From the NCBI GenBank assembly GCA_023390555.1, contig JAEWCQ010000015.1, positions 62,001 to 126,000 on the forward strand: DNA of 64,000 bases, in the 5' to 3' direction. Of this stretch, positions 35,845 through 44,755 are shown piece by piece. The DNA comes from Bacillota bacterium. Its GTDB lineage: Bacteria > Bacillota > Clostridia > Lachnospirales > Lachnospiraceae. Both the position numbers and the translations under genes were made by a program. The notes beneath the pieces were generated by a model. That model saw only the letters and a list, made by a program, of their open reading frames with translations, was not told the DNA's origin and ran no database searches. The stretch's first letter is position 1; every line of letters starts with the position of its first letter.

Positions 35845-37509
35845 CTACACCTCCATGATAATCGGCATAATCATCGGTCTCCGCTTGGTCTCTTTCCATA
35901 CGAAATCACTCAGTGCATCCTTAATCTCTGTCTTGATCTTACTCCAGTCTGTGATATTCTTATCCATACAGTGTTCGACCGTTCCATCCAAAATGGATCT
36001 TGCCTCATCCATCAGGCTCTCAGAACCCCGGACATAGACAAAGCCTCTTGATACGATATCCGGTCCTGCCACTACTCTTCCGCTTCCGCTCTCCAGCGTC
36101 AATACCACGATAATGATACCTTCCTCTGCCAGTCTCTGGCGGTCTCTCAATACGATATTTCCGACATCTCCGACACCTAGTCCGTCGACCATGACATCTC
36201 CGACCGGAACACGTCCGGTAACAGCTGCGGAATTCTCGTCCAACTCCAGTACATCACCGGAGGAAAGAAGGAAAATATGATCCTTATCGATACCGAGTTC
36301 CTCGGCAATTCCAGCCTGCGCTTTTAAGTGCTTATATTCTCCATGCACCGGTATTGCATATTTCGGACGCACCAATGAATAAATCAGCTTGATATCCTCC
36401 TGGCATGCATGTCCCGAAACGTGAACGTCCTGGAAAATAACATCGGCACCCTTCATCGAGAGTTCGTTAATGACACGGGATACCGCTTTTTCATTTCCCG
36501 GAATCGGATTGGAACTGAAGATGATGGTATCCTTTGGTTTAATGGTTACTTTTTTGTGCATGCCATAAGCCATACGAGACAATGCTGCCATGGATTCTCC
36601 CTGACTGCCTGTCGTGATAAGCACCGTCTGTTCATCCGGATAATTCTTTAGCTGTTCGATATCAATCAGTGTATTTTCCGGAATGCTCAGGTATCCAAGC
36701 TCGGAAGCCGTATTGATGATATTGACCATGCTTCTTCCCTCAATGACTACCTTTCTGCCGTACTTGCATGCGGAGTTCATAATCTGCTGCACACGATCGA
36801 CATTGGAAGCAAAGGTAGCAACCAGAATTCTTGTATTTTTATGATCTGCAAAAATATTGTCAAATGCCTTACCCACCGTCTTTTCAGACATGGTAAAGCC
36901 CTTTCGCTCTGCATTGGTACTGTCACACATCAATGCCAGCACACCCTTTTTGCCGATCTCACCAAAACGCTGTAAATCAATGGAATCTCCGAATACGGGT
37001 GTATAATCCACCTTAAAATCACCCGTATGCACAATGGTTCCCGCCGGTGAGTAAATTGCCAGAGCCGCAGCATCCTGAATGCTGTGGTTGGTCTTAATGA
37101 ATTCCACACGGAAACAGCCAAGGTTAATGTGCTGTCCGTATTTTACGACTTTCCGCTTTACTTTGGAAAGCATCTTGTGCTCTTCCAGTTTATGATCGAT
37201 AATTCCAATCGTCAACTTGGTTGCGTAAATTGGAACGTTGACCTCTCTTAAAACGTAAGGAATGGCTCCGATATGATCTTCATGCCCGTGGGTAATAAAG
37301 AAGCCTTTCACCTTATCAATATTGTCTTTTAAGTATGTGACATCCGGTATTACCAGATCTATTCCATACATGTCATCTTCGGGAAATGACAGCCCACAGT
37401 CTACAACAATAATACTGTCTTCGTATTCAAAGGCAGTTATGTTCATTCCGATCTGCTCTAATCCGCCGAGAGGAATGATTTTCAATTTTGAGTTTGATTC
37501 TTTTTTCAA
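35845..37509 (-). CDS. rnjA: Ribonuclease J
   Basis: Metallo-beta-lactamase/beta-CASP nuclease with 5'-3' exo- and endonuclease activity in mRNA and rRNA processing. A reading from the GTG at 37566 has no ribosome site. The TTG at 37509 has GGAGGTGCAGG in front and yields LKKESNSKLKIIPLGGLEQIG, 554 residues, the usual length. The zinc motif HGHEDHIGAIP, later ligands, TGSQGE and the C-terminal SHISRGF-like GPDIVSRGFVYVRG segment are present. It follows the DUF1292 gene and precedes the ylbF-like gene. Confidence 0.95.
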   Translation of the reverse strand: MKKESNSKLKIIPLGGLEQIGMNITAFEYEDSIIVVDCGLSFPEDDMYGIDLVIPDVTYLKDNIDKVKGFFITHGHEDHIGAIPYVLREVNVPIYATKLTIGIIDHKLEEHKMLSKVKRKVVKYGQHINLGCFRVEFIKTNHSIQDAAALAIYSPAGTIVHTGDFKVDYTPVFGDSIDLQRFGEIGKKGVLALMCDSTNAERKGFTMSEKTVGKAFDNIFADHKNTRILVATFASNVDRVQQIMNSACKYGRKVVIEGRSMVNIINTASELGYLSIPENTLIDIEQLKNYPDEQTVLITTGSQGESMAALSRMAYGMHKKVTIKPKDTIIFSSNPIPGNEKAVSRVINELSMKGADVIFQDVHVSGHACQEDIKLIYSLVRPKYAIPVHGEYKHLKAQAGIAEELGIDKDHIFLLSSGDVLELDENSAAVTGRVPVGDVMVDGLGVGDVGNIVLRDRQRLAEEGIIIVVLTLESGSGRVVAGPDIVSRGFVYVRGSESLMDEARSILDGTVEHCMDKNITDWSKIKTEIKDALSDFVWKETKRRPMIMPIIMEV

Positions 37510-37593
37510 ACCTGCACCTCCATAAATATAATCTGTTTTTTTCGTTTTTCCGTTCTTTGTTTGCACGCAAACAAAAGCCTTTGAGAAAAATGG

Positions 37594-37854
37594 CTAGAAT
37601 TGAAGATCTACATCTTCCATTAATTCTGCAAACACTTTTGCTATTGCTTCTAATTCTTTATCATCATCCACCATTTGATAGGTGGTATCAGAATCATCAT
37701 CACCTGGGAGTTCTTTTAAAATAAATGCATCGGAATCTCCCTCTTCGTCCACGGTTACCATCAGGTAATTTATATTGCGGATCGTTGTTTGCTCCACAAC
37801 ATAAAACTCCACACACTCGTCGATGTCCGGGTCCATAAATTTTACTTTTTCCAT
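37594..37854 (-). CDS. DUF1292 family protein (YrzB-like)
   Basis: An 86-residue acidic protein with the family pattern CVEFYVVEQTTIRNINYLMVTVDEE and DAFILKELPGD. Function is unknown, but it is conserved next to ruvX and ireB in Firmicutes, as here (17 bases after ruvX). The protein is full length. Confidence 0.92.
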   Translation of the reverse strand: MEKVKFMDPDIDECVEFYVVEQTTIRNINYLMVTVDEEGDSDAFILKELPGDDDSDTTYQMVDDDKELEAIAKVFAELMEDVDLQF

Positions 37855-37871
37855 CTTCTCTCCTGTCCTGC

Positions 37872-38288
37872 TTACCGGGAGTCCAAATACCCCTGTAAGA
37901 TCAATACCGCCGCTATCATATCAACGAAATTTTTGCGATCTTCTCTTCGAACAGATGCTTCCATCATGGCGCGGTCCGCCGCAACCGTCGTAAGACGTTC
38001 ATCCCAAAGCAACACTTCGAGTCCTGTCCGTCTTTCCAGCATCTCCTTAAATTCCTGCGTTTTTTCACAGCGTACCCCTTCCGAATTATTCATATTCTTC
38101 GGATACCCCAAAACAATTTTATCCACCTGGTATTCCCTCACCAGTTCTTCGATACGTGCCAACGTCTGGCGCATTTTACTTTCTGATTTTCTGCGCACTA
38201 TTTCAATTCCCTGCGCAGTAATCAACAGTTCATCGCTCACGGCAACGCCAACGGTCTTTGAACCGAAATCAAGCCCCATGATTCGCAT
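37872..38288 (-). CDS. ruvX: Putative pre-16S rRNA nuclease / RuvX family (YqgF)
   Basis: RNase H-like fold nuclease, annotated as Holliday junction resolvase and shown to mature the 5' end of 16S rRNA in some bacteria. The 138-residue protein has MRIMGLDFGSKTVGVAVSD with the first catalytic Asp, DKIVLGYPKNMNNSEG with the P-loop-like turn, and LLWDERLTTV with the Asp-Glu pair. It lies 13 bases after ireB. Confidence 0.94.
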   Translation of the reverse strand: MRIMGLDFGSKTVGVAVSDELLITAQGIEIVRRKSESKMRQTLARIEELVREYQVDKIVLGYPKNMNNSEGVRCEKTQEFKEMLERRTGLEVLLWDERLTTVAADRAMMEASVRREDRKNFVDMIAAVLILQGYLDSR

Positions 38289-38301
38289 AAACAGCCTCCT
38301 G

Positions 38302-38562
38302 CTACTGGAAATTATTTCCGATATATTGTTTTAATATTTCTTCCACGAGTTCGTCACGTTCTACTTTCATAATCAGAGTTCTTGCATTATTATGGCTGGT
38401 AATGTAAGTGGGATCTCCAGACATAATATATCCAACAATCTGATTCACCGGATTATAGCCTTTTTCGGAAAGTGCCTGATATACAACGGAAAGTACATCT
38501 TTTACTTTTATCTCCGGTTCTTTTTCAACTTTAAAATACTGTGTATGATTCATGTTCTGCAT
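38302..38562 (-). CDS. ireB: IreB family regulatory phosphoprotein
   Basis: An 86-residue protein of the former UPF0297 family. The conserved segments are VYQALSEKGYNPVNQIVGYIMSGDPTYITSHNNAR and EEILKQYI. In Enterococcus, IreB is phosphorylated by the Ser/Thr kinase IreK on threonines near the N-terminus; whether that holds here cannot be seen. The order ireB-ruvX-DUF1292 is conserved in Firmicutes. Confidence 0.95.
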   Translation of the reverse strand: MQNMNHTQYFKVEKEPEIKVKDVLSVVYQALSEKGYNPVNQIVGYIMSGDPTYITSHNNARTLIMKVERDELVEEILKQYIGNNFQ

Positions 38563-38639
38563 TCTGTCACGCCCTTATTTTGCTCTTTTGTTCTTTTGAA
38601 TGAAAAAGCATCGTTCATCTTATTTTAATATAAGTCGGC

Positions 38640-39968
38640 CTAAAATTCAACCATAAGATATACTTCGCCATGCAAACGTTCTGTTATTGTTCCTGCTGCA
38701 AATTGATTTTCCCTGTTTTCCCCCGTACGGACCGCCACTTTTACATATTCTTTTGTGTAGCCCGTATAATATTTTTCGCCGTCGTACTCCATTGCTTCTT
38801 CCAAAAGTACCTGTGTCTGCTTTCCCAGATAAGCGTCTCGGTACTCTTGCGACATCTTTTCTTCCAGCTCCAGCAAAACCGCACTTCTTTTGCTTTTGAT
38901 CTCCTCCGGAACCTGATCCTGCATTACAGCGGCTTTCGTTCCCTTTCGCTTGGAATATTTGAATATATGCATCTCATAAAAACGGATACGGCTTAAAAAT
39001 TCTTTTGTTTCTTCAAATTCTTCTTCGGTCTCTCCCGGGAATCCCACAATTACATCTGTGGTGATTGCAGGATGTTTATAATACGTTCGGATGATATTAC
39101 ATTTTTCCTCATAGGAAGCCGTATCATACCGGCGATTCATGCGTTTTAAAGTTTCATCGCAGCCGCTTTGAAGGGACAGGTGAAAATGCGGGCACAATTT
39201 CGGAAGTTTTACGATAGCCTGTACAAATTCCGGCGTTATGATATTGGGTTCCAGCGATCCAAGCCGGATACGTTCAATGCCTTCTACTTCGTGTACAAGC
39301 TGGATCAGACGAAGCAGACTGTCTCCATGATCGGCGCCATACGAACTCAGATGGATTCCCGTCAGCACCACTTCGTGGCAGCCGTTAGACGCAAGCGTGC
39401 GTACTTCTGCCACCACATCTTCTGCTTCCCTGCTTCTGATCCTTCCTCTTGCATACGGAATGATGCAGTAACTGCAAAACTGATTGCACCCATCCTGCAC
39501 CTTTAGAAATGCCCTCGTATGCTCCGCAGTCTTTTCCAGCGACATTTCCTCATAAGCTTCTCCTGCCAGATTCATATTCCTGACATTTTCCCGGTGAAGC
39601 ATCACCTGATCCGATTCTTTTTCCAACTGATAACTCTCCAGAATTTCGATCAGTTCATTTTTCCGGTTATTTCCGATGATAATATCAATTGCCGCATCTT
39701 CGGCTGCCTGTTTTTCTGAAGTCTGCACATAACAGCCTGCCGCAACAACGATACTTTCCGGATTTTCTTTTTTTGCGCGGTGCAGCATCTGTCTGGATTT
39801 GCGGTCCGCTATATTTGTTACGGAACAGGTATTGATAATATAAATATCAGCACATTCCGTAAATGGTACGATTACATACCCTGCTTTTTCTAACAGCTGC
39901 TGCATCGCCTCTGTTTCATAAGCATTTACTTTACATCCCAAATTATGCAATGCAACTTTTTTACTCAA
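38640..39968 (-). CDS. mtaB: tRNA (t6A37) methylthiotransferase MtaB
   Basis: Radical SAM enzyme that converts t6A37 to ms2t6A37. I place the start at the TTG at 39968 (GTGAGG eight bases upstream), giving 442 residues. A GTG 11 codons upstream lacks a ribosome site and its codons overlap the divergent promoter. The N-terminal MTTase domain has LHNLGCKVNAYE, INTCSV and AAGCY. The radical SAM site is GCNQFCSYCIIPYARG. The C-terminal TRAM domain contains TGYTKEYVKVAVRT. Confidence 0.95.
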   Translation of the reverse strand: MSKKVALHNLGCKVNAYETEAMQQLLEKAGYVIVPFTECADIYIINTCSVTNIADRKSRQMLHRAKKENPESIVVAAGCYVQTSEKQAAEDAAIDIIIGNNRKNELIEILESYQLEKESDQVMLHRENVRNMNLAGEAYEEMSLEKTAEHTRAFLKVQDGCNQFCSYCIIPYARGRIRSREAEDVVAEVRTLASNGCHEVVLTGIHLSSYGADHGDSLLRLIQLVHEVEGIERIRLGSLEPNIITPEFVQAIVKLPKLCPHFHLSLQSGCDETLKRMNRRYDTASYEEKCNIIRTYYKHPAITTDVIVGFPGETEEEFEETKEFLSRIRFYEMHIFKYSKRKGTKAAVMQDQVPEEIKSKRSAVLLELEEKMSQEYRDAYLGKQTQVLLEEAMEYDGEKYYTGYTKEYVKVAVRTGENRENQFAAGTITERLHGEVYLMVEF

Positions 39969-39988
39969 GTTTTTTTCCTCACTTCTGG

Positions 39989-40017
39989 TTGACTTTTCCA
40001 CGGAAAGAAGTTACTAT
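39989..40017 (+). promoter_or_regulatory. Promoter of the HPr-like gene
   Basis: Plus strand TTGACT, 17 bases, TACTAT, about 40 bases before the start codon, overlapping the region in front of mtaB. Confidence 0.72.
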
Positions 40018-40055
40018 TAGATAAGAAAATTTATAGTAACCAAGGAGGTCTCTAT

Positions 40056-40286
40056 ATGAAAACAGTACAAATTTCTTTAAATTCTATCGACAAGGTAAAA
40101 TCATTCGTGAACGCTATTACACAGTTCGAATTTGATTTTGATTTAATCTCCGGCAGATACGTAATCGATGCAAAATCCATCATGGGTATCTTCAGCCTTG
40201 ACTTGTCCAAACCGATTGATTTAGCAATTCATGCTGAAGCAAATGTAGACGAAATTTTAGAAGTATTAAAACCTTACCTTGTTTAG
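40056..40286 (+). CDS. HPr-like protein lacking the phosphorylatable histidine
   Basis: A 76-residue plus-strand gene with a perfect AAGGAGGT. The second half has DAKSIMGIFSLDLSK (residues 38-52), the HPr segment around the regulatory Ser-46 (S41 here), and ILEVLKPYL. Where HPr has GxHARPA around His-15, this protein has IDKVKSFVNAITQFEF, with no histidine. It cannot act as a normal PTS phosphocarrier. It may be a regulatory relative such as Crh, which also lacks His-15 but keeps Ser-46. It has its own promoter and terminator. Confidence 0.85.
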   Translation: MKTVQISLNSIDKVKSFVNAITQFEFDFDLISGRYVIDAKSIMGIFSLDLSKPIDLAIHAEANVDEILEVLKPYLV

Positions 40287-40305
40287 AATTTGTTTCAAGG
40301 GGGTA

Positions 40306-40333
40306 AAAGGATTGCTTAGGCAATCCTTTTTTT
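40306..40333 (+). terminator. Intrinsic terminator of the HPr-like gene
   Basis: Stem AAGGATTGC/GCAATCCTT with a 4-base loop, then seven T. Repeat copy A begins directly at its end. Confidence 0.9.
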
Positions 40334-40498
40334 ATTCTATAGGAAATACCCTGTTACATTCCTATGTGAAGGTTATGATTTTCCTATAGAATAAAATTTA
40401 GATGTGCAGCTTCGCGCCCAAACAAAAGGTGCACGTCCGAAGTAGTAGAATGCAGGAGTGTGCGAAGTACACTATTGTTCTTTCCTAAGAAAGACCTT
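40334..40498 (+). repeat. Dispersed structured repeat, copy A (~165 bp)
   Basis: It begins with a hairpin whose arms are ATTCTATAGGAAA and TTTCCTATAGAAT (40334-40395). This is followed by GATGTGCAGCTTCGCGC, a paired GTGCA/TGCAC, and GAATGCAGGAGTGTGCGAAGTACAC, and it ends near AAGACCTT. It matches copy B (51910-52071, opposite strand) over the whole length with many substitutions. Several of these keep the hairpins (GTGCA/TGCAC here, GCAG/CTGC there). No reading frame fits. It directly follows a terminator, as does copy B. Confidence 0.85.
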
Positions 40499-40521
40499 GT
40501 GTACAGACTGTCTGTCCGTTC

Positions 40522-41706
40522 TTATTCCGCTTCTACCCGGATGACTTCGACCGTCTCAATCGCTTCCCGCATCAGCTCTTCTATCTTCTCTTCGAGTTTT
40601 CTTTCTGACTTCTGAATGCTTTTTAAATTCGGTTTTGTTACCGGATGTTTTGCCACAAAAATCGTACAGCAGTCTTCAAACGGAAGAATGGATGTCTCAT
40701 ACGTATCAATCTTTTCCGATATTTCAACGATCTCCTGCTTATCAAAACCAATCAACGGACGATATACCGGAAGCGCACATACTTCATTTGTGACCGCAAG
40801 TGACTGCATCGTCTGACTTGCCACCTGTCCGATACTTTCACCGGTAATCAGGCCGAGACATCTGGACTCGTTTGCAAAATGTTCCGCAATCTTCATCATA
40901 TAGCGGCGCATGATAATGGTCAGTTCCTCATGCGGGCATTTTTCATAGATGTAGAGCTGTATATCGGTAAAGTTTATGACGTTCAGATGAATCGGGCCGC
41001 TGTAACGCGCCACAATCTTAGCAAGATCCACGACTTTTTGCTTCGCACGCTCACTCGTATACGGCGGCGCATGGAAGTAAGTCGCATCAATTGATACCCC
41101 TCTTTTTGCAATCATATAGCCTGCAACCGGACTGTCGATCCCGCCGGAAAGCAGCAGCATCGCCTTCCCGTTTGAGCCGACCGGCATTCCTCCCGGACCG
41201 GAAATCTCCTGTGAATAAATATTGATCTTATTGCGTACTTCAATCGATACCACAATATCAGGATGATGCACATCGACTTTCATATCCGGAAATGCGGCCA
41301 GAATCTTTTCTCCAAGCGCAGCGTTAATTTCCATGGAATCCATCGGATAATTCTTTCTCGCACGCCTTGCATTTACTTTGAACGTCAGATGTTTATCCGG
41401 ATATGCCTGATCCAGATATGCAATGACATCTTCCGCCAGCTTGTCGAATCCCTCATCCTCCACAAGTACCACCGGGCAAAAGCCGACGATACCGAATACT
41501 CTGCTCAGTGCTTCCAGCGTTTCCTCATAATCGTAATCGGAGAGCGTCTCCACATAGATGCGCCCCTGTTCCCTTCGTACTTCAAACTGTCCGTCTACCG
41601 GTTTGAGTGCGTGGTTGATCTGACTTACCAGCTTATCCTCAAAAAGAAAGCGATTCTTCCCTTTGATTCCGATTTCACCGTATTTTACCAAAAATGCCTT
41701 GTACAT
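40522..41706 (-). CDS. thiI: tRNA 4-thiouridine synthetase ThiI (rhodanese-less form)
   Basis: Adenylates U8 of tRNA and inserts sulfur; may also serve thiazole synthesis. The start at 41706 has GAGAGGA upstream; a TTG five codons earlier is less likely. The 394-residue protein has an N-terminal ferredoxin-like/THUMP region (to about 165), the PP-loop LLLSGGIDSPVAGYMIAKRG, and GLITGESIGQVASQTMQSL. The rhodanese domain found in E. coli ThiI is missing, as is usual in Firmicutes, where the adjacent cysteine desulfurase supplies sulfur directly. That gene lies 20 bases upstream. Confidence 0.95.
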   Translation of the reverse strand: MYKAFLVKYGEIGIKGKNRFLFEDKLVSQINHALKPVDGQFEVRREQGRIYVETLSDYDYEETLEALSRVFGIVGFCPVVLVEDEGFDKLAEDVIAYLDQAYPDKHLTFKVNARRARKNYPMDSMEINAALGEKILAAFPDMKVDVHHPDIVVSIEVRNKINIYSQEISGPGGMPVGSNGKAMLLLSGGIDSPVAGYMIAKRGVSIDATYFHAPPYTSERAKQKVVDLAKIVARYSGPIHLNVINFTDIQLYIYEKCPHEELTIIMRRYMMKIAEHFANESRCLGLITGESIGQVASQTMQSLAVTNEVCALPVYRPLIGFDKQEIVEISEKIDTYETSILPFEDCCTIFVAKHPVTKPNLKSIQKSERKLEEKIEELMREAIETVEVIRVEAE

Positions 41707-41726
41707 ATTTTTTCCTCTCAAACAAT

Positions 41727-42881
41727 TTAATGTCTTGTATATTTCCGCAACATCGGAAGCAGCTCTTTCAGCGTATCCAGCGTGTAAGCAATTTCTTCCA
41801 TTGTCGTGTGAATACTGAAACTAAAACGGACGGTAGAATCCAGAAGCTCCGGTATGACACCGATACTCTTTAACGTCCCGCTGACAGAAGGCTTATTCGA
41901 GGAGCATGCCGATCCTGCCGAAATATAGATCTCTCGATCCTCCAGCGCATGGAGCAGCACCTCACTTCGAATTCCGGCAAACCCGGCACTGACAATATGC
42001 GGTGCAGAATCTCTCCCGGTCCTCCCGTGAATCGTCACCTGTTCCAGTTCAGAAAGCCCCTTGATAAATGCCTCTTTTAATTCATAGAGATGCTCGCTGT
42101 TTTCGTCCAGATGCTCATAGATTTCCGCTGCAGCTTCTCCAAGTCCTGCAATCGCCGGAACATTTTCCGTTCCGGAGCGCATTCCCTTCTGCTGCCCTCC
42201 TCCAAAAAGGATCGGCTTAATCTTCGTTTTTTCTCTGATATATAAAAATCCGCTTCCTTTCGGCCCATGTATCTTATGCCCGCTGACCGAGAGCAGATCG
42301 ATTCCCATCTTTTTGGGGAAAATACGGAACTTCCCGTAGGACTGAATCGCATCTACATGAATCAGCGTATCCGGATTTATTTCTTTTACAATCTTTACCG
42401 CTTCCTCCAAAGGCTCTACGGCTCCCATTTCGTTGTTTACCTGCATCATCGACACCAGGATTGTTTCCGCTGTTACCGCATCCCGCAAGGCATCCAGAGA
42501 CAGGATACCATCCGCATCTACTGGAAGATACGTGACCCGAAACCCCTGCTCTTCCAGATACTGCATAGCGGCAAGTACGGATGCGTGCTCAACGGATGTC
42601 GTAATGATATGCATGCCGCTGCGCTTATTCGCCATGGCAGTCCCAATAATGGCAAGATTATTGGACTCTGTGCCACCGGAAGTAAAGACGATTTCCTTTT
42701 CATTTACTTTTAGCGTCTTTGCGATCTGCTTTCTGGCTTCCCTGACTGAGCGTTCTGCCTCCATACCTTTCCGGTGAAGTGAGGACGGATTCCCGTAATC
42801 CCGTGTCAGCAGCTCCACCATTCGGTTACAGGCCCGTTCTGCACACTGTGTTGTTGCCGAATTATCTAAATATGCTTGCAT
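41727..42881 (-). CDS. Cysteine desulfurase (NifS/IscS family), probable ThiI partner
   Basis: PLP enzyme releasing sulfur from cysteine onto an active-site cysteine. The start at 42881 (MQAYLDNSATTQ) gives 384 residues. The PLP lysine is in SVSGHKIHGPKGSGFLY, and the active Cys in YISAGSACSSNKPSVS, within the short loop. It is followed immediately by thiI, like the nifZ-thiI pair of Bacillus, so tRNA thiolation is its likely role. It lies 20 bases after rsmE. Confidence 0.93.
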   Translation of the reverse strand: MQAYLDNSATTQCAERACNRMVELLTRDYGNPSSLHRKGMEAERSVREARKQIAKTLKVNEKEIVFTSGGTESNNLAIIGTAMANKRSGMHIITTSVEHASVLAAMQYLEEQGFRVTYLPVDADGILSLDALRDAVTAETILVSMMQVNNEMGAVEPLEEAVKIVKEINPDTLIHVDAIQSYGKFRIFPKKMGIDLLSVSGHKIHGPKGSGFLYIREKTKIKPILFGGGQQKGMRSGTENVPAIAGLGEAAAEIYEHLDENSEHLYELKEAFIKGLSELEQVTIHGRTGRDSAPHIVSAGFAGIRSEVLLHALEDREIYISAGSACSSNKPSVSGTLKSIGVIPELLDSTVRFSFSIHTTMEEIAYTLDTLKELLPMLRKYTRH

Positions 42882-42901
42882 TTTACTACCCTTACTTTCC
42901 G

Positions 42902-43663
42902 TTATCCTTTTCCCTGTTCTTCTTCCTGCGCACACTCCAGCTGCATCATCAGCATAGACATGGTACAGATACCTGCCGTATCCGTCCTTAGAATTCGTCT
43001 TCCAAGTGAAATCACCTGCATACGTTCTCGCACCGCCGCAATCTCTTCTTCCGCAAAGCCGCCCTCCGGCCCAATCATAATGCTCACGGAAGTTCCTTTT
43101 TTGACGGATGAAAGAGCTTCTTTTGTTCCCTTCATGCCACGTTCATTCTCATAGGGAACAAGGCGTACGTCACATGCCATTGCATAAGAAACCGCATTCT
43201 GATAGGACATCATCTCATGAATATGTGGAATGACACTGCGCTTTGACTGTTTTGCGGCGCTCTCAGCAATCGTCTGCCAGCGTTTTATCTTTGCGGCCGC
43301 CTTCTTCTCATCCAGTTTGACCACACAGTATTTCATGGCAACCGGGATAATTTCATAAACGCCCAGCTCCACCGCCTTTTCAATAACTGTTTCCATACGG
43401 TCACCCTTTGGGAGCGCCTGAAACAGATAGATCTTAGAAGGCAGCTCTGTTCCGTTTTCGTCCTGTGATACAATATCTGCCTGTACAAAATCTTCACCTG
43501 TCTCTGCGACCGTACAAAAATAATCCCTGCCGCTCTGATTGCTGACACGAATCATTTCTCCCTGTTTCATCCGCAGAACATTGCGGATATGATTCACATC
43601 CGGACCCGTAATCGTCACATATTCCTTACCGATCTGATGGTCTTCCACAAAAAACTGATGCAT
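42902..43663 (-). CDS. rsmE: 16S rRNA m3U1498 methyltransferase
   Basis: SPOUT-class SAM-dependent methyltransferase acting on the 30S decoding region. The start at 43663 has AGAGGA upstream, giving 253 residues. Conserved parts are NHIRNVLRMKQGE, KIYLFQALPKGDRMETVIEKAVELG, SKRSVIPHI, and the knot MIGPEGGFAEEE followed by LGRRILRTDTAG. It starts 2 bases after the prmA stop. Confidence 0.95.
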   Translation of the reverse strand: MHQFFVEDHQIGKEYVTITGPDVNHIRNVLRMKQGEMIRVSNQSGRDYFCTVAETGEDFVQADIVSQDENGTELPSKIYLFQALPKGDRMETVIEKAVELGVYEIIPVAMKYCVVKLDEKKAAAKIKRWQTIAESAAKQSKRSVIPHIHEMMSYQNAVSYAMACDVRLVPYENERGMKGTKEALSSVKKGTSVSIMIGPEGGFAEEEIAAVRERMQVISLGRRILRTDTAGICTMSMLMMQLECAQEEEQGKG

Positions 43664-43665
43664 GG

Positions 43666-44619
43666 TTAAATCCTCTTTGCCGTAATATTCACCCACTCAC
43701 CCTGGTGATTGATTTCAAGTATCGAAAGACCCGCTTTTTCCAGAGCCTCTTTTACCTCCGTTTCCTTAAAATCAATGATTCCGGAAGTGATGAAAATGCC
43801 ATCTTTCTTCAGTCTTGCCGGTATGACCGGTGCCATCGGAATAATGACATCCGCGAGGATATTCGCAACCACAATGTCATATTTCTCCGTTCCCACCTTT
43901 TCCTGCAAGGCAGCATCATCGATCAAATTGCCGACATAAAACGTTCCCAACGACCGCTCCAAGTGATTGACATCCATATTCTCATAGGTAGAAGTCATGC
44001 AATTCTCATCGATATCGGTTCCCACTACATGCGCTGCGCCCAATTTCAAGGCTGCTATGGATAAAATTCCGCTCCCGCAGCCGACATCGAGAACCTGTGC
44101 CTGATCTTTCATATATTTCCGCAGCTGGCGGATACACAGCTGTGTCGTCTCATGCTTCCCTGTGCCAAACGAGATACCAGGATCGATCTCAATCAGAAAC
44201 TTGTCTCTATCCTCTTCGCGCAGTTCCTCCCAGGTCGGTTTGATCAGAATATCGTCCAGATAAAAGGATTTAAAAAACTGCTTCCAGTTATTGATCCAGT
44301 CCAGATCCTCTGTCTGGCTGGAAGTGATAGTTCCTTCTCCGATCTCTGTCATCGCTCTCAATTCTTCAAGTCCGATTCTCACCTGTTTGAGCTGTTCCGT
44401 GTGATCTTCGTCTGCATCCAGGTAAAAGCTGACCTTACTGCTGCCGTCATCCGGCGGAAGCTCCGGCGGAAAATCAATAAACATGCCGGTCTGTTCTTCC
44501 TCTGTCAGCGGAATATTATCTTCAATCTCAATTCCCTCTATTCCGATTTCACCCAGCATCATACTGATGAAATCTTCAGCTACTGTTGTTGTCTGTATTG
44601 TATATTTATCCCACTTCAT
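43666..44619 (-). CDS. prmA: Ribosomal protein L11 methyltransferase
   Basis: Trimethylates ribosomal protein L11. The start at 44619 (MKWDKYTI) has AAAGGGG upstream, giving 317 residues. The N-terminal substrate domain includes DNIPLTEEEQTGMFIDF. The SAM domain has FGTGKHETTQLC, DVGCGSGILSIAALKLGA and VVANILADVI. It opens the prmA-rsmE-desulfurase-thiI operon, with a promoter at 44684-44712. Confidence 0.95.
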   Translation of the reverse strand: MKWDKYTIQTTTVAEDFISMMLGEIGIEGIEIEDNIPLTEEEQTGMFIDFPPELPPDDGSSKVSFYLDADEDHTEQLKQVRIGLEELRAMTEIGEGTITSSQTEDLDWINNWKQFFKSFYLDDILIKPTWEELREEDRDKFLIEIDPGISFGTGKHETTQLCIRQLRKYMKDQAQVLDVGCGSGILSIAALKLGAAHVVGTDIDENCMTSTYENMDVNHLERSLGTFYVGNLIDDAALQEKVGTEKYDIVVANILADVIIPMAPVIPARLKKDGIFITSGIIDFKETEVKEALEKAGLSILEINHQGEWVNITAKRI

Positions 44620-44683
44620 TTTTTCTGCCCCTTTTCGCCAAATTACAGCCATCTGCGTATGCTTTTGTACGCACCTAACAGAC

Positions 44684-44712
44684 ATACTAGCATAGAATCC
44701 CCATTTCTGCAA
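44684..44712 (-). promoter_or_regulatory. prmA operon promoter
   Basis: Minus strand TTGCAG, 17 bases, TAGTAT. About 65 bases of leader follow, with a small GCGTA/TACGC hairpin. Confidence 0.65.
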
Positions 44713-44755
44713 ATACTTAAAAACAGGAAATAACGATTGAGCGAGGTGACCCCCT

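Noticed and set aside
37510..37566. Longer N-terminus for RNase J from a GTG at 37566
   Set aside because: No ribosome site there, and the TTG at 37509 has a strong one and gives the family length.
40522..41706. ThiI looks truncated because the rhodanese domain is absent
   Set aside because: The short form is usual in Firmicutes and is paired with an adjacent cysteine desulfurase, as here.
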